Below are positions 11,347-23,670 of a stretch of DNA of 64,000 nucleotides, in pieces; positions within the stretch are counted from its first letter, which is position 1, and each line of letters opens with the position of its first letter. The stretch spans positions 3,480,364 to 3,544,363 of the forward strand of contig LNAC01000102.1 of NCBI GenBank assembly GCA_002007465.1, in the 5' to 3' direction. The translations under genes and the position numbers were made by a program. This DNA is from Ailurus styani. Its lineage: Eukaryota; Chordata; Mammalia; Carnivora; Ailuridae. The notes under the pieces are model-generated. The model was not told the origin of the DNA and did not search any database. It was given only the letters and a program-made list of their open reading frames with translations.

Positions 11347-12002
11347 TAAGAGAATATATTTTTAAATGTCTCTAGAATAACCATCAAAGAAAATCATTCT
11401 CCAGAAATCCAAATTCAATAAATAATCATTTAAGAAAATGGACTGGAATTGGGTCTTTAAAAATCGGTATTTGGAAAAGTAGAAAGGAAGGCATTCCCAA
11501 AAGAAAGAAAGAAGCGATGCCTGAAGAAGAAATACACTTTCATAGTCAAGAAATAAATCTATGTGTTTGACATAGAAGTTACATCTTGGGAACAGGTAAA
11601 TGAGGAGGTTGGCAAGAGAACCAGGTACCAGAATACTGATTACTCTGAACACTGAAATGAAGGGTTTAGAATTTATCCTCTACGTACCAATGAGACATTG
11701 CAGGTTTGTGGTTTTGTTTGTTTGGACTTTGGATTTGGGGGATTTGTTTAATTTTTTAAAGAGTAATATATGCCAACTGCTCTCTTGGGGAAATTATTCC
11801 ATAAGATAAAAGTATAATCAAAGAAAAGAGAGAAAGCAGTCTGTGTCTTTTAACAAACACAATACCAGTTCTCCTGGCCAAATATCCCCTCAGAAAGGTA
11901 TTCAGTGACCAACCAACCTGAAATAGGCCTACCCAGAAAGCACCCCATCAAATCAGTCCTTGCACTTTGCTTTATCTTTTTTTTCTGCTTTATCAACAGG
12001 CT
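11347..12002. other. Unannotated stretch
   Basis: No recognisable repeat or gene. A 96-codon antisense frame (11362-11652) has an aromatic-rich, low-complexity look and no domain. Confidence 0.55.
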
Positions 12003-12420
12003 ATTTTTTATTTAAATTCAATTAATTAACATATAGTGTATTAGTAGTTTCAGAGGCAGAGTTCAGTGATTCTTTAGTCTTATATAATACCCAGTGCTCG
12101 TTACATCCACAGTGTCCATCCCCCAGTTCCCACCCCCCACCGTCTCCCCTCCAGCAACCCCTCAGTGCATTTCCTATGACTAAGAGACTCTTATGGTTTG
12201 TCTCCCTCTCTGATTTCATCTTGTTTTATTTTTCCCTCCCTTCCCCTCTGCTCCTGTTTTGTTCTTAAATTCCACATATGAGTGAGATGATATAATTGTT
12301 CTTCTCTGATTGACTTATTTCCCTTAGCATAATACCTAATACCCTCTAGTTCCACCCACATTGTTGGAAATGGCATGATTTCATATTTTGATGGCTGAGT
12401 AATAGTTCATGCTTTATGTA
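12003..12420 (-). mobile_element. Carnivoran L1 3' UTR fragment, antisense
   Basis: 'aaattcaattaattaacatatagtg', 'gtttcagaggcagagttcagtgattc', 'acccagtgctcgttacatcc', 'gactcttatggtttgtctcc', 'ttccacatatgagtgagatgat', 'gcataatacc' and 'gatggctgagtaatag' follow the reverse complement of the 3' UTR of carnivoran L1 step by step. It is a truncated copy with no ORF content. It is better preserved than the other L1 remnants, so it is younger. Confidence 0.85.
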
Positions 12421-12484
12421 TCTCTATAGCACTTATGTCCACCTGCCATAAATATATATACTTATTTTTTACTTGTTTATTCTT

Positions 12485-12600
12485 TTCCACTAAAATATAT
12501 GCTCCAAGAGGGCCAGTAATCTAACTTGTTCACTGATTTACTATCAGCACATAGAATAGCACCTAGCACATGGTAGACACTCAGTAAATGTTTGTTTTAG
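12485..12600 (+). repeat. L2 3' end, sense
   Basis: 'atatgctccaagagggccagtaatctaacttgttcactg' type sequence leads to 'agcacctagcacatggtagacactcagtaaatgtttg', the diagnostic L2 terminus. Confidence 0.75.
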
Positions 12601-13925
12601 GAAGAATAAGTATTTAAGTTGAATTTAATCAATAAGGAGTCATTTACTGAAAATCCGCAAATCTGTAAATCCAGGTATAGTGCATGTACTAGCTTATATG
12701 TTATCAAAAAATTCTTAGAAATTAAACTTCTTAATTATTCAGCATATTTTTGACATCTTAATATTTATAAATGGTCTCAAAGCACCTTAATAGAATTGTA
12801 ACACAGCCAACAATTTTCTGTAGTACCAAGTCGCTGACCTAATAGAAAATCCACTCTAGCTCTGTTACTTCATTCAATGTTCCCTTAGGTCCCTTAGGTC
12901 CTAGGGGAAAATATAAGTTAAAACTTTTGTACGCAGCAACTAAAAACTGGATTTTTGAGAAATAATTAATAAAATGTAGGACACATTTATGATACAATAT
13001 TGTTTATGATACTAAACGGGGAATGTTCACGATAAAAAGTGAAATAACAGACACAAGACACCTGTTTAAGCAGTATGATCCCTTAGTCTGAAACAAATAT
13101 TGTGTGTCTATATGTGTATGTGCATGTGTGTGAAGTAAATAATAAGAAAAAAAGAGACTAAAAACATATCAAACCATGATTTATCTCTGGGCATTCTATT
13201 TTGGATATTTGGTTTCTTCTTTAGAATTTTATGATTTATAAAATTTTCTACAAAAACATATTGTATTAATACTTTTAAAATGAACCCAAACTATTTGAGT
13301 AAAAAAAATTCAAAGCAAACTAAATAAATACTCATATATTGACAAACTATACAAAGCAAACCTAATTATATAATATGAAATTCGGCAATTAATAATTTTA
13401 AACAACTTTGGTATAAAAAGTATTAAAAAAATAACAAAGGATTATATAAGCAAACAATGACATTTAAATCCACAAAGGTCAAATCTCACACCTGAAAAGG
13501 AGAAGGAGAACAGAATCTGTTTTATAAATTTGCATAAACCTAAAGGAAAAAGCCACACAATGGCTTCTCTCTTAGAGCTAACAAGACTTGGATGAATTTT
13601 ATATTAAATTGAAACCTGGCTCCAAGTCTACCTCATCTAGGTTTCCCACACAAAGAATCAAATTTTCTGGCAGGGACAAAAGTAATAAATCAAAAGCCCA
13701 TCCAAATCATGTGTTTAAACCTAGACTTTTGGTTGTAGTATACTGTGAAAATATTCATCCTTGAGAACTTCCAGAGATAAAGAGAGTAGTACTGCCTGTT
13801 CTCATCCCACATCTCTCCCTACTTCTAGAATCCAGATGGCAGTTATTTGACCCAGGATTTCACATGGGTTGTGGATCTGCCAATATCATTCCCAAGAAAG
13901 CAAAACATGAGGAGAAAAAATAAAT

Positions 13926-13926
<1 letters not shown>
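12601..13926. other. Unannotated AT-rich stretch
   Basis: AT-rich DNA with no gene or repeat that I can name. A small tandem 'cccttaggt' occurs at about 12883-12899, and an imperfect TG-rich run lies near 13105-13135. Confidence 0.5.
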
Positions 13927-13980
<54 letters not shown>

Positions 13981-13982
13981 GA
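13927..13982 (+). repeat. (GAAA)n microsatellite
   Basis: About thirteen consecutive GAAA units, almost uninterrupted, followed by a degenerate unit. Long pure tetranucleotide tracts of this kind are usually length-polymorphic. Confidence 0.95.
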
Positions 13983-14535
13983 AATAGAAAAACTAACTAT
14001 TTGACATTTGGAATCAAAGACTGTATGGGAAATTTTGACTTCCTCAACACTAATAACTCTAGAAATTCTAGGCCGAATGATAGGGCATCAAAAGCTGCAA
14101 TGTAATTTTGCTAAAATACTATAAGCTTTCAGAAGCTGCTTTACCAAAACTCCTTAGATCATTTATTAGAACAAACACACCTAAACAAATAAGCATTTTT
14201 TCTGAAGTTGAAAGGATATGCTTTTTAAGAATATTACATCACTTATCATTCATATTCAGGAATGATACATCTGTATTTACAACGTTGCTACTCTTTATCC
14301 CCTCTCAACTCAGCTTCTCCAGTCTTAACATTGAAGCAAGAATAACCCACTAATTTATGACTAGATTTAATGTCCTTTAGCAGAAGGGACCTTTTTAATC
14401 ATCTTTCTCCAGCCACTTAAAGTATAATAAGCTCAGAACAAAACACCGGTTTGGCTATGACTCTATCTTGGAGCCTGGAAATTACCCTCAAGTGTAAACA
14501 TGTCAAAAATATAAATATTCTGGTGACCTGATCAC
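13983..14535. other. Unannotated stretch
   Basis: No gene or recognisable repeat. An 81-codon frame at 14108-14353 has no domain features. Confidence 0.5.
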
Positions 14536-14548
14536 ACATTCAATTTTT

Positions 14549-14708
14549 TTTTTTAAGATTTCATTTATTTGAGAGAGAGAGGCAGAAAAAGCACAAATGG
14601 GAGTGGGGCTGAGTAGGGAGCCTGATGCAGGGGTGGATCCCAGGACTCTGAGATCATGACCTAAACCAAAGTCAGACACTTTAACCGACTGATCCACCGA
14701 GGTGCCCC
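14549..14708 (-). mobile_element. Older CAN-SINE, antisense, with TSD
   Basis: T-run, 'aagatttcatttatttgagagagagaggcag', GA-rich body, 'ggatcccaggactctgagatcatgacc', and a tRNA-like head ending in 'gaggtgcccc'. Target duplication acattcaattttt at 14536-14548 and 14709-14721. The body differs from the mustelid-type copies (no 'attacaagtaggc'), so this is an older carnivoran subfamily. Confidence 0.88.
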
Positions 14709-14721
14709 ACATTCAATTTTT

Positions 14722-15924
14722 ATTGTACAGAAGAATCACTTCAGATTTTAGCCAAATGTGATACTTCCGCAATACCAATCCTCCAAGGGTGGATTTAAGT
14801 ATCAGGTTTACTCACTGGTATTAGTTTTTTGACAAGTTTTCTGGGGTGCCACTGCACTGATCTGAATTAACGAATCTCAAATTCCAGACCTTCTAAACTC
14901 ACATTGTACTATGTGCATTATTTTTATCTTTCTAGGAGCAAACAAATATATATATGGAGACAGAGAGAGACAGTGTTACAGAGAACACATACCACAGTTA
15001 AAAAAAAAACCCAAAAACCAAAGACCAAAAAAAAAAAACACTGCAGTCCTTCAAAATTTTGAAGAGTAGTTTGGCTTACCAAGGCACTGGCTCTGGTTTC
15101 TAATAACAAATCCAATTTACCTCAGTCTCTGGTGGCAAGTAGTCATGTAATTGAGTATAATTTGTCACAATTGGCCATTTTGACTCAAGAACAATTCAGG
15201 ATTGAGCTAGTATAAACATTTAAAAAGCCCTTGCCACATTCCAGCTAATAATAGAAAAGATGTAACATGGCCACCTGCTCTACCCAAAAAATAATCTATT
15301 AAGCTATAATATTTTCTGTATTTCTTTATTTTTATTGAATATTCTCATTGCCAAAACATCACCACTTGCCTAAGGTTTTGATCCCTGCCCAAAGAGGTAA
15401 TATTCACATTTAATTCTTCCGTGTCACATGTTTGAAACTCATTACTTATGTAGCATTTTTAATCTGAAATTTTTTACTGTTTGAAAACTTCTGATGCCTG
15501 AGGTAAAAGCAAAGAGAAGCCAAATCATTTTATTTTGACATACTGATTCCCTTCACATTGATGCCATTTGACTTCACAAATCTCTTAACTCTGACATTTC
15601 CAAATGTACTAAACAATATGTGGAAATGAAAAATGGAAGCATTTACTATTTCTTGATCGCAGAGAAAAAAGTAGATCATGACATTTACTGTAAAGGCATT
15701 ATACAGTTAATGGAGTTAAATAAAGTAAAAACAAACCTCTGGACAAAGATGATAGCCCCCACAACACTGAGTGTGTAAACAGAAGTCATTAAATTAAAAA
15801 AATAAAATAAAAACAAGAATAAGACTGCAGGCACAACCAACTGTCATGGCTGAGGACATCTGAGCACTAAGAGGACACTGCACTATCAACAACCTCTTGG
15901 AATACAAGACTTGATAATATACAT
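14722..15924. other. Unannotated stretch with A-rich patches
   Basis: No gene seen. A-rich patches occur at about 15000-15040 and 15796-15820. A short GA repeat lies near 14958-14972. None carries a recognisable retrocopy upstream. Confidence 0.5.
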
Positions 15925-16170
15925 GTAATGCTAATAGTAATGATAATGGTAGTAATAATAACAATGTGTTAATATTCTTGAGTTCTGCCTATGTTCCAAG
16001 ACCTATCTTAAATACCAAGTAAACACTGAATTCACAAACAAAACCCTAACCACATCCCCACAAGGCTATTATTTTGGGGTCTGACTGAAGAGACTGAGGT
16101 TTAGAGAGAGCACTTTCAAGGATTCAAATCCAGATCTCTCCAATTCCAAACCTTGAGTTCCCAAACATTA
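15925..16170 (-). repeat. MIR remnant, antisense
   Basis: 'aatgctaatagtaatgataatgg' then 'agttctgcctatgttccaagacctatctta', 'agactgaggtttagagagagc' and 'ggattcaaatccagatctctcc' follow reverse MIR order, with an insertion-like gap in the middle. Confidence 0.6.
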
Positions 16171-16770
16171 CATATTCTATTAAAAACTATTAAGTAATAG
16201 TCATTTAGGAAATCTTTTCATGTAAATTATAAGAATTTTAAATTAGTTAAAAATATTTTAATAGTGTTTTATCTAACATATTCATATTTTAAATAATATT
16301 AATTAAATATTGAATAAAGTATTTAAATAGTTAAAGCTTATAAAACTTTTTGTATATATCCTTAGCTAAAAAATTCATATTACTTTCTCAAAATGTATAT
16401 ATAACATTTTTTCATCTCTCTTGTTGACTTCCAAGCAATATCACTGTTTTCAGTCAGCAAAAATTTGCTTTGCTAACTGAAAAGTTATTCATAAAAGTGA
16501 TTAGGATCAGAGCGTTTAAATAAATAAATATATAAATACAATTTTGAATATCCTGACATTCTGAATATACATCCTTATGTTAGTACAGGCAGGTGAAAAC
16601 ATAGATCATGGAAAAAAAGTGGGAATCTGGACTAATCTTAAGAAACCATGTTCCCTAATAATAGGGAGCAATAAAAGGCAATATTTATGCCTTTTTTGTG
16701 GCCTATAACTTGGACATCAGGGCAGAGGAGGAAAGGAGGAAAAGAGTGGGTAAATTTGACAACTGCCTTT
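16171..16770. other. Very AT-rich unannotated stretch
   Basis: About 16190-16400 is nearly all A and T with repeated 'tattaat/taaat' words and no clear period. No gene or transposon was recognised. Confidence 0.55.
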
Positions 16771-16772
16771 TC

Positions 16773-16977
16773 TTTTTTAAGATCTTATTTATTTAGCTGC
16801 AAGAGGGAGAGTGAGCGAGTGAGAGAGAGCACCCCGGAGGGGTGGAGGGAGAAGCAGAGGGAGAGGCAGAGGGAGAGGAAAATGAGGCTCGCCGCTGAGC
16901 TGGGAGCTTGACACGGTGCTAAATTATGACTTGAGATGAAGTCAGGCACTTATCTTACTGAGCCACCCAGGCACCCC
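16773..16977 (-). mobile_element. Older CAN-SINE, antisense
   Basis: 'aagatcttatttatttagctgcaagaggg' through a GA-rich body to 'cttatcttactgagccacccaggcacccc' is a reverse CAN-SINE with an unusual expanded purine body ('gagagagagcaccccggagg'). Target duplication is not clear. It resembles older caniform copies rather than the mustelid type. Confidence 0.85.
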
Positions 16978-18009
16978 TGTCTTTTATGAGGTTCTGATTC
17001 TCATTTCCATTGGAATCCCAACCATTTTTCTCAGTGTAACAGAATGGAAACCTTTGAACATAGTTCTAAGTACATCTCAAAATAGACCTATTCCATTCCT
17101 CTTACAAACAACAGGAAAATTAAAATTAAAAACTCCATTAAGTTAGGAGAGGCCAATTGTTTTGCCCATAGAGCTCTTAATTATTTAAGGGAAATGCTGC
17201 AAAATTAAACATAGTTACACATTTAATGCTAATTAATGTACAAATTAAATTACTAAGTAAGTTGCAAAATTTTGCATATATAAGGCAGCATTCTTATGGT
17301 GGATTGTTTGTAATAAAGGATTTTTTTAAGACCTCAATTTTAAAAGATGCTGGAAATGTGGTTCTTATACATGTTGGGTTGAAGACACTAGAAGTATAAG
17401 ACAGTGGAATGGGTAAGAAGTAAGAGATGCTGCTTTGGGCCACATGGTATAAGATAGTTTTCTCCCGGTGTCTTCTGTGTTAAACTTGCCGTGCTATACA
17501 AAGTCTAGTTAACAATGAAAGCTCTCAAGTCACGGTACATATGATTGATTTTTGTTTCAGTATCTATTCCAAGGTAAACCCTATCCTAAATGGTAAATTC
17601 TTGACAGCCCCCAAGCATAACGTTTAAACCATATTATCAATGTATGCATTAAGAACATCAAATTGGGGGAAGACAGGCAAGAAAGATCCTTAGAGGTCTT
17701 TGAGTAGTAGTTTGTAAGCCTTGACAGAGAATTTTGTTTTGTTCCCTGAAAATAAACAGCTGAGAAAGTGGTCATTGGGTAGAAAATCTATCATCAAATA
17801 TCTACTTGCCTTTATAAAACTAATAAAGTTAATTTATTGCCAATGTTGAAAAATATTTTTATCTTTTTCATAATCCCATTCAAATGCCATCTAAGCCATA
17901 AGGAAATTCTTCTGACTTATGGTCCCTTTTTACTACTTCAATAGAATGCCTAAAGTAGATTCCACTTCTTTAGGACTTGTTCACTTCTTCACTTATTTAT
18001 ACCTGGTAG
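16978..18009. other. Unannotated AT-rich stretch
   Basis: No gene, RNA or clear repeat recognised. Confidence 0.5.
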
Positions 18010-18165
18010 TGGAAAAAAGAACACTGTTGAGAATATGAAGGCTTGAGTTTTAGTTCTAACTATTCTACTAATGAGCTGTATAACCTTGGGGAATTCACTC
18101 TACCTCCTAGAAATAATAGTTTTCATATTTGTAGGAAGAGAAGATTGGACTTAAAATCTTTTTGT
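18010..18165 (+). repeat. MIR remnant
   Basis: 'gcttgagttttagttctaac', 'gagctgtataaccttggggaattcactctacctcc' and 'tcatatttgtaggaagag' follow sense MIR. The 93-codon frame at 18043-18324 starts inside it and is not a gene. Confidence 0.7.
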
Positions 18166-18735
18166 TTCTTTCATATTTCTAAGATTTTATGTTTTCAAGG
18201 ACAGCTAGCTACTTATTTATTATTCATTATATTTTTTTTTGTGATGTTGATTAGCTTTTTTGATTATGTGATCAATACACAAACCTGCACTATTTTTGGA
18301 CTATTCGGTTTTAAATATGTATAAGTAGATTTTATCCACCCACTCCTTCCGTTTAGTTGCTTTGCCTCACTTAAATGGAGGACAGAGTTTGTTCAATGTG
18401 ACAGAGAATGTTATTATAATTTTTGTTGATTTAGATGAACTATGATTTAGATTCCTGAACTTACTGTCCATATCAATTTCAATTTCAAATAATTGAAACT
18501 CCAAGCTATTGTGCCTTATGTAAGAAAGAAGTTCATTTTTATATCACATAAAAATAAATCCATAGTTCTGTAGTCTAGATATAGCAATTCCAAGTAGCAC
18601 AAAAAATGCAGGCCCCTTTTATCTTTGGACTCTACTATATTCTAATTATGAAGATCAAAGGAAAATATTCACTCTTCTAATTAGTCTCTCTACCTTCTAA
18701 AAGTGAGATATTTCATTAAAAAAAATTAATAGCTT
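18166..18735. other. Unannotated stretch
   Basis: No gene or clear repeat. It contains a T-rich segment near 18231-18262. Confidence 0.5.
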
Positions 18736-18738
18736 ACT

Positions 18739-18900
18739 GGAGCGTCTGGGTGGCTTAGTCTGTTAAGCATCCAACTCTTGATTTCAACTCAGGTCCTGAT
18801 CTTGGGGTTGTGCGATCTGGCCCAGTGTCAGGCTCCACTGAGCATGGAGCCTGCTTGGGATTCTCTCTCCCTCCACCTCCCTCTCTCTCAAAATAAACAA
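18739..18900 (+). mobile_element. Old divergent CAN-SINE
   Basis: Head 'ggagcgtctgggtggcttag' with the 'gttaagcatccaactcttgatttc' variant and a short body ending 'ctctctctcaaaataaac'. This variant recalls carnivoran subfamilies older than the split of the mustelid lineage. Possible short target duplication around 'taatagctt' on both sides. Confidence 0.85.
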
Positions 18901-19106
18901 ATAATAGCTTTCTGTAAACTTTGACTTATGTCTAGAAACTTGGCTGGATTCAGAAAAACATTTTTGGCAAAAAAAAATTCAGTGTTGCATATTTCGTATA
19001 TATATCTTTTGCATTTTTTATATTGTATCGCATCAGTAAGTGTATAATGTCAGGTTGTACCTTATTAGTGATGCTAAGCGAGAGACTATTTAAATTGGTG
19101 ATTGCC

Positions 19107-19573
19107 TGTAGTACTGACAATACTGACTCCATCTTTTGTCCTCTTGTTCATGTCTGCTAGATGACCTCTCTTGGGGTTCTGGGCCCCTTGAAGATTCATA
19201 TACATACCTTTGAAATGCATACCAAGGCAGGGATGAGGTGAGGCTTACTCTGGCCTCCCATGAATCTGTTAAAGATGACATAGTCTTTCCCCTTCCTGAT
19301 GCACAGACAACACCACAAGATCTAATTAAATGTTAGCTGTCCATTAGATGTATGCAAACCCTTCGAAGTGCATGTGACCCCTTCAATCTCATTACAGGGT
19401 CCTTCTGCATGTCTCCTCACTCTATAAAATCTGTAGACTGAGGTCTGGACTTTGCACAGAATAGCTGCACAGCTGTCTGATTACCATCCACTTCATCCTT
19501 CCTGTCAGTAAGTTATCCTGAATAAAACTCTGTGTAAACTATACGGAGTTACCTGCTTTGATTTTTGGTCTCA
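19107..19573 (+). repeat. LTR-like block (solo ERV LTR candidate), sense
   Basis: Begins 'tgtagtactgac', then 'tgactccatcttttgtcc'. A TATA-like 'ctctataaaatctg' lies at about 19420, followed by 'gaataaaactctgtgta' with an AATAAA signal about 100 bases later and a T-rich end at 'ggtctca'. TG...CA ends and this promoter/polyadenylation spacing fit a mammalian ERV LTR. I found no target duplication or internal viral sequence. Confidence 0.5.
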
Positions 19574-19894
19574 AAGTATCTTCTCAGTTTGTAGGATACT
19601 TTATAGTCTCTCTACCTTCCATCAATTGCCAGATCTCTCTATTATAATGGTACACCGTTCCTTTGCAATTTATAAGTGTCCTGAATAGTATTAATTTGGC
19701 ACCATGCTGAAATATCCTGTTCCCCTACAACTTTTCACCTAATAGTTATAGCATCCATTGATGATCTTTGGCTAAAGAGTTATTACATTGAGAGTCACAA
19801 CATGGCAATTGTCTAATTCTATCACTCCTTCTTCATTGATTAACTAACATCTTTTGTAAAGATGAGCTCCCTGCCACAATAAATATTCTAGGCT
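19574..19894. other. Unannotated spacer between two LTR-like blocks
   Basis: No recognisable feature. It lies between a sense and an antisense LTR-like block. Confidence 0.45.
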
Positions 19895-20715
19895 GTCAGA
19901 GAAAAACTTTACAGACAGAGTTAAACAGACAAGGAAAATTTTATTCAAGATTATTCCACTAAGGGAGATTGAACTCAACTCTGCTGAAACAAAAGACAGG
20001 ACAATTTTTAAGTACTGGGGTGGGTCAGTAGAAGGTACTAAAGGACATAAGCGCAGGGGGGAGGTGGCTGGACAATGTGATCAGGCCATCTGTGTTTCCT
20101 AATTAGAGCTTAGTTATTAGCTAGTTAGTTAGACCCCTGCATTGTCTTTCACAAAGACTGGGAAATAGGATAACTATCTGTCTTGATTATTACATTTTAA
20201 AGGGATTGCTCCCTGGTCCTTGAGAGTAATACTCCTGGTTTGTAAATCTGACAATGGAATGCGATAAGATTTACATCTCAGTGGGCCAGAGAAAGAACTT
20301 ACAACTGAAAGTTTTCTAAAGCAAATGCTATAAGGGAAGGGATACAATGGTTCTCTAGTCAGGAAAAATCCTACCTAAAGTTTAGTCAAAGGATGCCTGG
20401 GTGACTCAGTCAGTTAAGCCTCTATCTTAGGCTCATGATCCCAGAGTCCCAGGACTGAGTCCCACACTGGGCTCCCTGATCAGCGCAGAGTCTGCTTCTT
20501 CCTCTGCCTACCACTCCTCCTGTCTATACGTTCTCTCTCTCTCTGTCTGACAAATAAATAAAATCATAAAAAAATAAATAAATAAAAATAAAGGTTAGTC
20601 AAGCTGAGGGAACAACTCATCCTGTACTTTCCCATGACATAAAACACATGACCTCCATTTTCAGAGTCATTTCTTGGCCCAAAATGACTGCTAGAGTTCC
20701 AATCATCATTAGCAC
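19895..20715 (-). repeat. LTR-like block, antisense, interrupted by a CAN-SINE
   Basis: Read on the minus strand: 'gtcattttgggccaagaaatgac' near the start, and 'gaataaaattttccttgtctg' with AATAAA near the end, followed by 'tctgtaaagtttttctctgacag'. These are typical of the U3 and R/U5 parts of mammalian ERV LTRs. The SINE at 20390-20589 inserted later. Family not determined; ends approximate. Confidence 0.5.
20390..20589 (+). mobile_element. CAN-SINE inserted in the LTR-like block
   Basis: Head 'ggatgcctgggtgactcag', body, and AAATAAAT tail. Target duplication 20377-20389 and 20590-20602 (aaag[t/g]ttagtcaa, one mismatch). Body divergence suggests an intermediate age. Confidence 0.92.
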
Positions 20716-21179
20716 TTGCAGGTAGCCAGAGGAAGATAATTTAAAGAGGGAAATAAAGCATGCCAATTATCTGATTTTCAATTAAGAAGCCTTAGAACCA
20801 CCTAATAAATTTTATTAATAAGTTATTACCCACATCTAGCTATCAGGAAGATTGAGAAATACAGTTTTTTAGTGGAGCACATTCCTGCCTGGAAAAGTCA
20901 GGAATTTGTTACTATTTTTAAAAGACAAAATAGCTATTGAGCAGGTAACTAGAAGTCTCAAATGTAGTGGTGAACACAGGCATCACAGAAAATAAAAGCA
21001 CTGGTACCACTGACCAAATGTTAAATAAGTTGTTCTTCCTCAAGTCTATTACATGCCATATTTTCTGTTTTATTAGGACTGTATCATAAGCCTATGTTTT
21101 ATATCTGTTTTCAGCAAATAAACCCAAGAAGATATGAGGATAATAATCTTTTTTAAAACCTTAATTATATTTATCCATA
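20716..21179. other. Unannotated stretch
   Basis: No gene or repeat recognised. Confidence 0.5.
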
Positions 21180-21192
21180 TTAACTAGCAACT

Positions 21193-21386
21193 TTTTTTTT
21201 CAAGATTTTATTTATTTATTTATTTGAGAGAGAGATTACAAGTAGGCAGAGAGGCAGGCAGAGAGAGAGGAGGAAGCAGGCTCCCTGCAGAGCAGAGAGC
21301 CTGATACAGGCCTTGATCCCAGGACCCTGAGATCATGACCTGAGCCGAAGGCAGAGGCTTTAACCCACTGAGCCACCCAGGTGCCC
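21193..21386 (-). mobile_element. CAN-SINE, mustelid-type, antisense, with TSD
   Basis: T-run, 'caagattttatttatttatt', 'gagattacaagtaggcagag', head ending 'gagccacccaggtgccc'. Perfect 13-bp target duplication ttaactagcaact at 21180-21192 and 21387-21399. It lies in inverted orientation to the SINE at 20390, about 600 bases apart. Confidence 0.95.
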
Positions 21387-21399
21387 TTAACTAGCAACT

Positions 21400-23514
21400 A
21401 TTAAAAACTTAACCAGTATATTCGAAGAACCATGTATTTGGTGTAAATTTTGAAATCCACCTTTCCCCAAATATAAAGCACCTATTCAATGACCTAAAGT
21501 AAGATGAAATGTAGAAAATATTTAGGATGTTGTGGTATCTAGAGATTGATCCACCATTTTAACCTGGTTTCATAAATTTGCACTTTAGGAATAGTGAAAT
21601 AAACGTAAGAAGTCTGTAAGAAAGAACTTGTAATAAATGGCCTTCAGATTTTATTTACTAGAACTAGATCAAATCAGAACTGAACGCTCCAGGCTGATTC
21701 TGTCTGCCTAATACTTCATTTGTGTAAAGTTGTTCCAACAAACAGCAGAGGCTTCAATAAAAATCACAGCTCTTTCCATTCATTACAGTATAAACTGGAA
21801 GAAAAGTTTCAAACCTCAAAAAATGCTCCTAGTCAGACAGGGCCAGCTGGCAACTGAAATTAGTATTCTAAGTTTTCACTTGGTAGAGTTGCTTCTGGTA
21901 TAAAAATAGACCACGTGTAATCTTTTACATGTTCTGTGTAATCTCTAAACATCCCAATGAAAAGAAAAATCAGGAATTCCCTTGGATTCATAATCATAAT
22001 GTACATACACTTCTTTTCAGGATTGTATTTTCTAAGTACATTTTAAATTCTTATTTGATAGCATTATTAAAATACTAGAGACATAGTCATACTATGTTTT
22101 ATTTAATTCCTAAACTACTGAACTGAGAATTTATAAATATAAATATATTTTAACTTATCTAAATAAATACTCCAAATATGAATTATTCTTTAAATTTTCA
22201 GTTGAATTTTCAGCTCAATTCACCTCTAGGTGTATATATCAAAGAAAATGCTGCCCTTGCCTAATTATTAAGTTTTTCTTAATTAATATATATGGTGCCC
22301 TTTACCAACATTTATAGCACATCATAATTATTTAAATCATATATTAATTAAATTCCTATTAATATTGAGTTAGAACTGAGAATACATAAGTATATGGAAT
22401 ATGTAATCTCTGTGTAGTCCACTGGGGAACACAGACATATGTACAACAATTAAGTATCATTTGATAGCCATATTTGATAGAATTGCTATTTAATAAAAAC
22501 ACTCTTACTATATAGGGTATTGGCACATAAAACAAAGAGTAATCTAGAGTTTTCTTCCTGTGTATAGTTGTCTTAAAATACTTAGTTTCTGAAATTTAAT
22601 TAAGGAGTATAAGAAGTCTGCCATATAGCTAAGTGCAAATAAATTAGTCATTCTATCGTATCTTTCAAAAATATTCCATTTAAAAGCTTATATATGTTCA
22701 GCAATCTCAAAAGGAGTAAAGAAAACCTGTTTTGTGTTACATTTCATCAAAATAGATATTTGTACTATTCTTCAAATATGTACTTTTAATTTAAAATGAA
22801 AAGTATCCATCCTTTTCATCCCACTACCACACTATTCTTATGGATGCAATTTTTTATAATAATGAATAATAAGAACTTACAACTACATAAAGCTAAAAGG
22901 ACGACCAGGGCTTCCTCGGTTGCAAATAAAACTTAGAACTTTCAAAAAGTTCTTTTTCTTTGAAAATTAAAGAATTTCTTTTAAGCACTAAGATCAATGA
23001 GACTGACTACCTTTCAGAGCTTCCTGGATCAACTACATCTAAGAAGAGCTAGATCATAGTTCTGATGGAGTGGGCAAATTCTAATCATACCACGATGAAT
23101 TCCATATATTAAGCTATTACATTCAATTACTTTCAGCTAAAGTTTGAACATAAATGGGTATGGAATGCTAGTTCTCACTTGGTTTTCCTGGTTAACAAAA
23201 GGGACAGTTGACTGCTATACATGGAATACAACAATAACTATCAACAGTAGTACTCATGGGACCAGACAGGGAGCTTTCATACCTGGTTGGGGGAGGGGAG
23301 AGAATGGTATCTTCCAGTCACCCAGTCACCCAGGTCAGCAGGTGCCACTCAAGACTCATTCTCCTTCCCACTCCCAGATGCTGTTCCTTCACATATAAAC
23401 ACAACTTTCTCATCTTTATCCCGAAGCTAAGAATAACAATTTCTTTGGGAATTCTCAGGAAAGAAAAATCTACCATTGGTTCAGTGTCATCTTTTTTTGA
23501 GCAGGCAGTGTGCA
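21400..23514. other. Long AT-rich stretch without recognised features
   Basis: About 2.1 kb in which I can name no gene or repeat. 22060-22400 is very AT-rich. The frames at 23144-23549 (up to 97 codons, two strands) sit in a slightly GC-richer patch and show no domain. Confidence 0.5.
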
Positions 23515-23670
23515 CTGATGCTTCATGTACAATATTTCACTTACAGTGAATAATACTACATTGTAAAGATGAGGAAACTGGGCTTCAGTGTGACAAAATA
23601 AGAATTCCAATCCAAGTCTGTCTAAGGCTAAAGCCTTTTCTCTGTCTATCCTACGTCACTGGATGTATAA
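23515..23670 (-). repeat. MIR remnant, antisense
   Basis: 'attgtaaagatgaggaaactgggcttcagtgtgac' and 'attccaatccaagtctgtct' match the reverse MIR core and tRNA-derived part. Confidence 0.7.
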
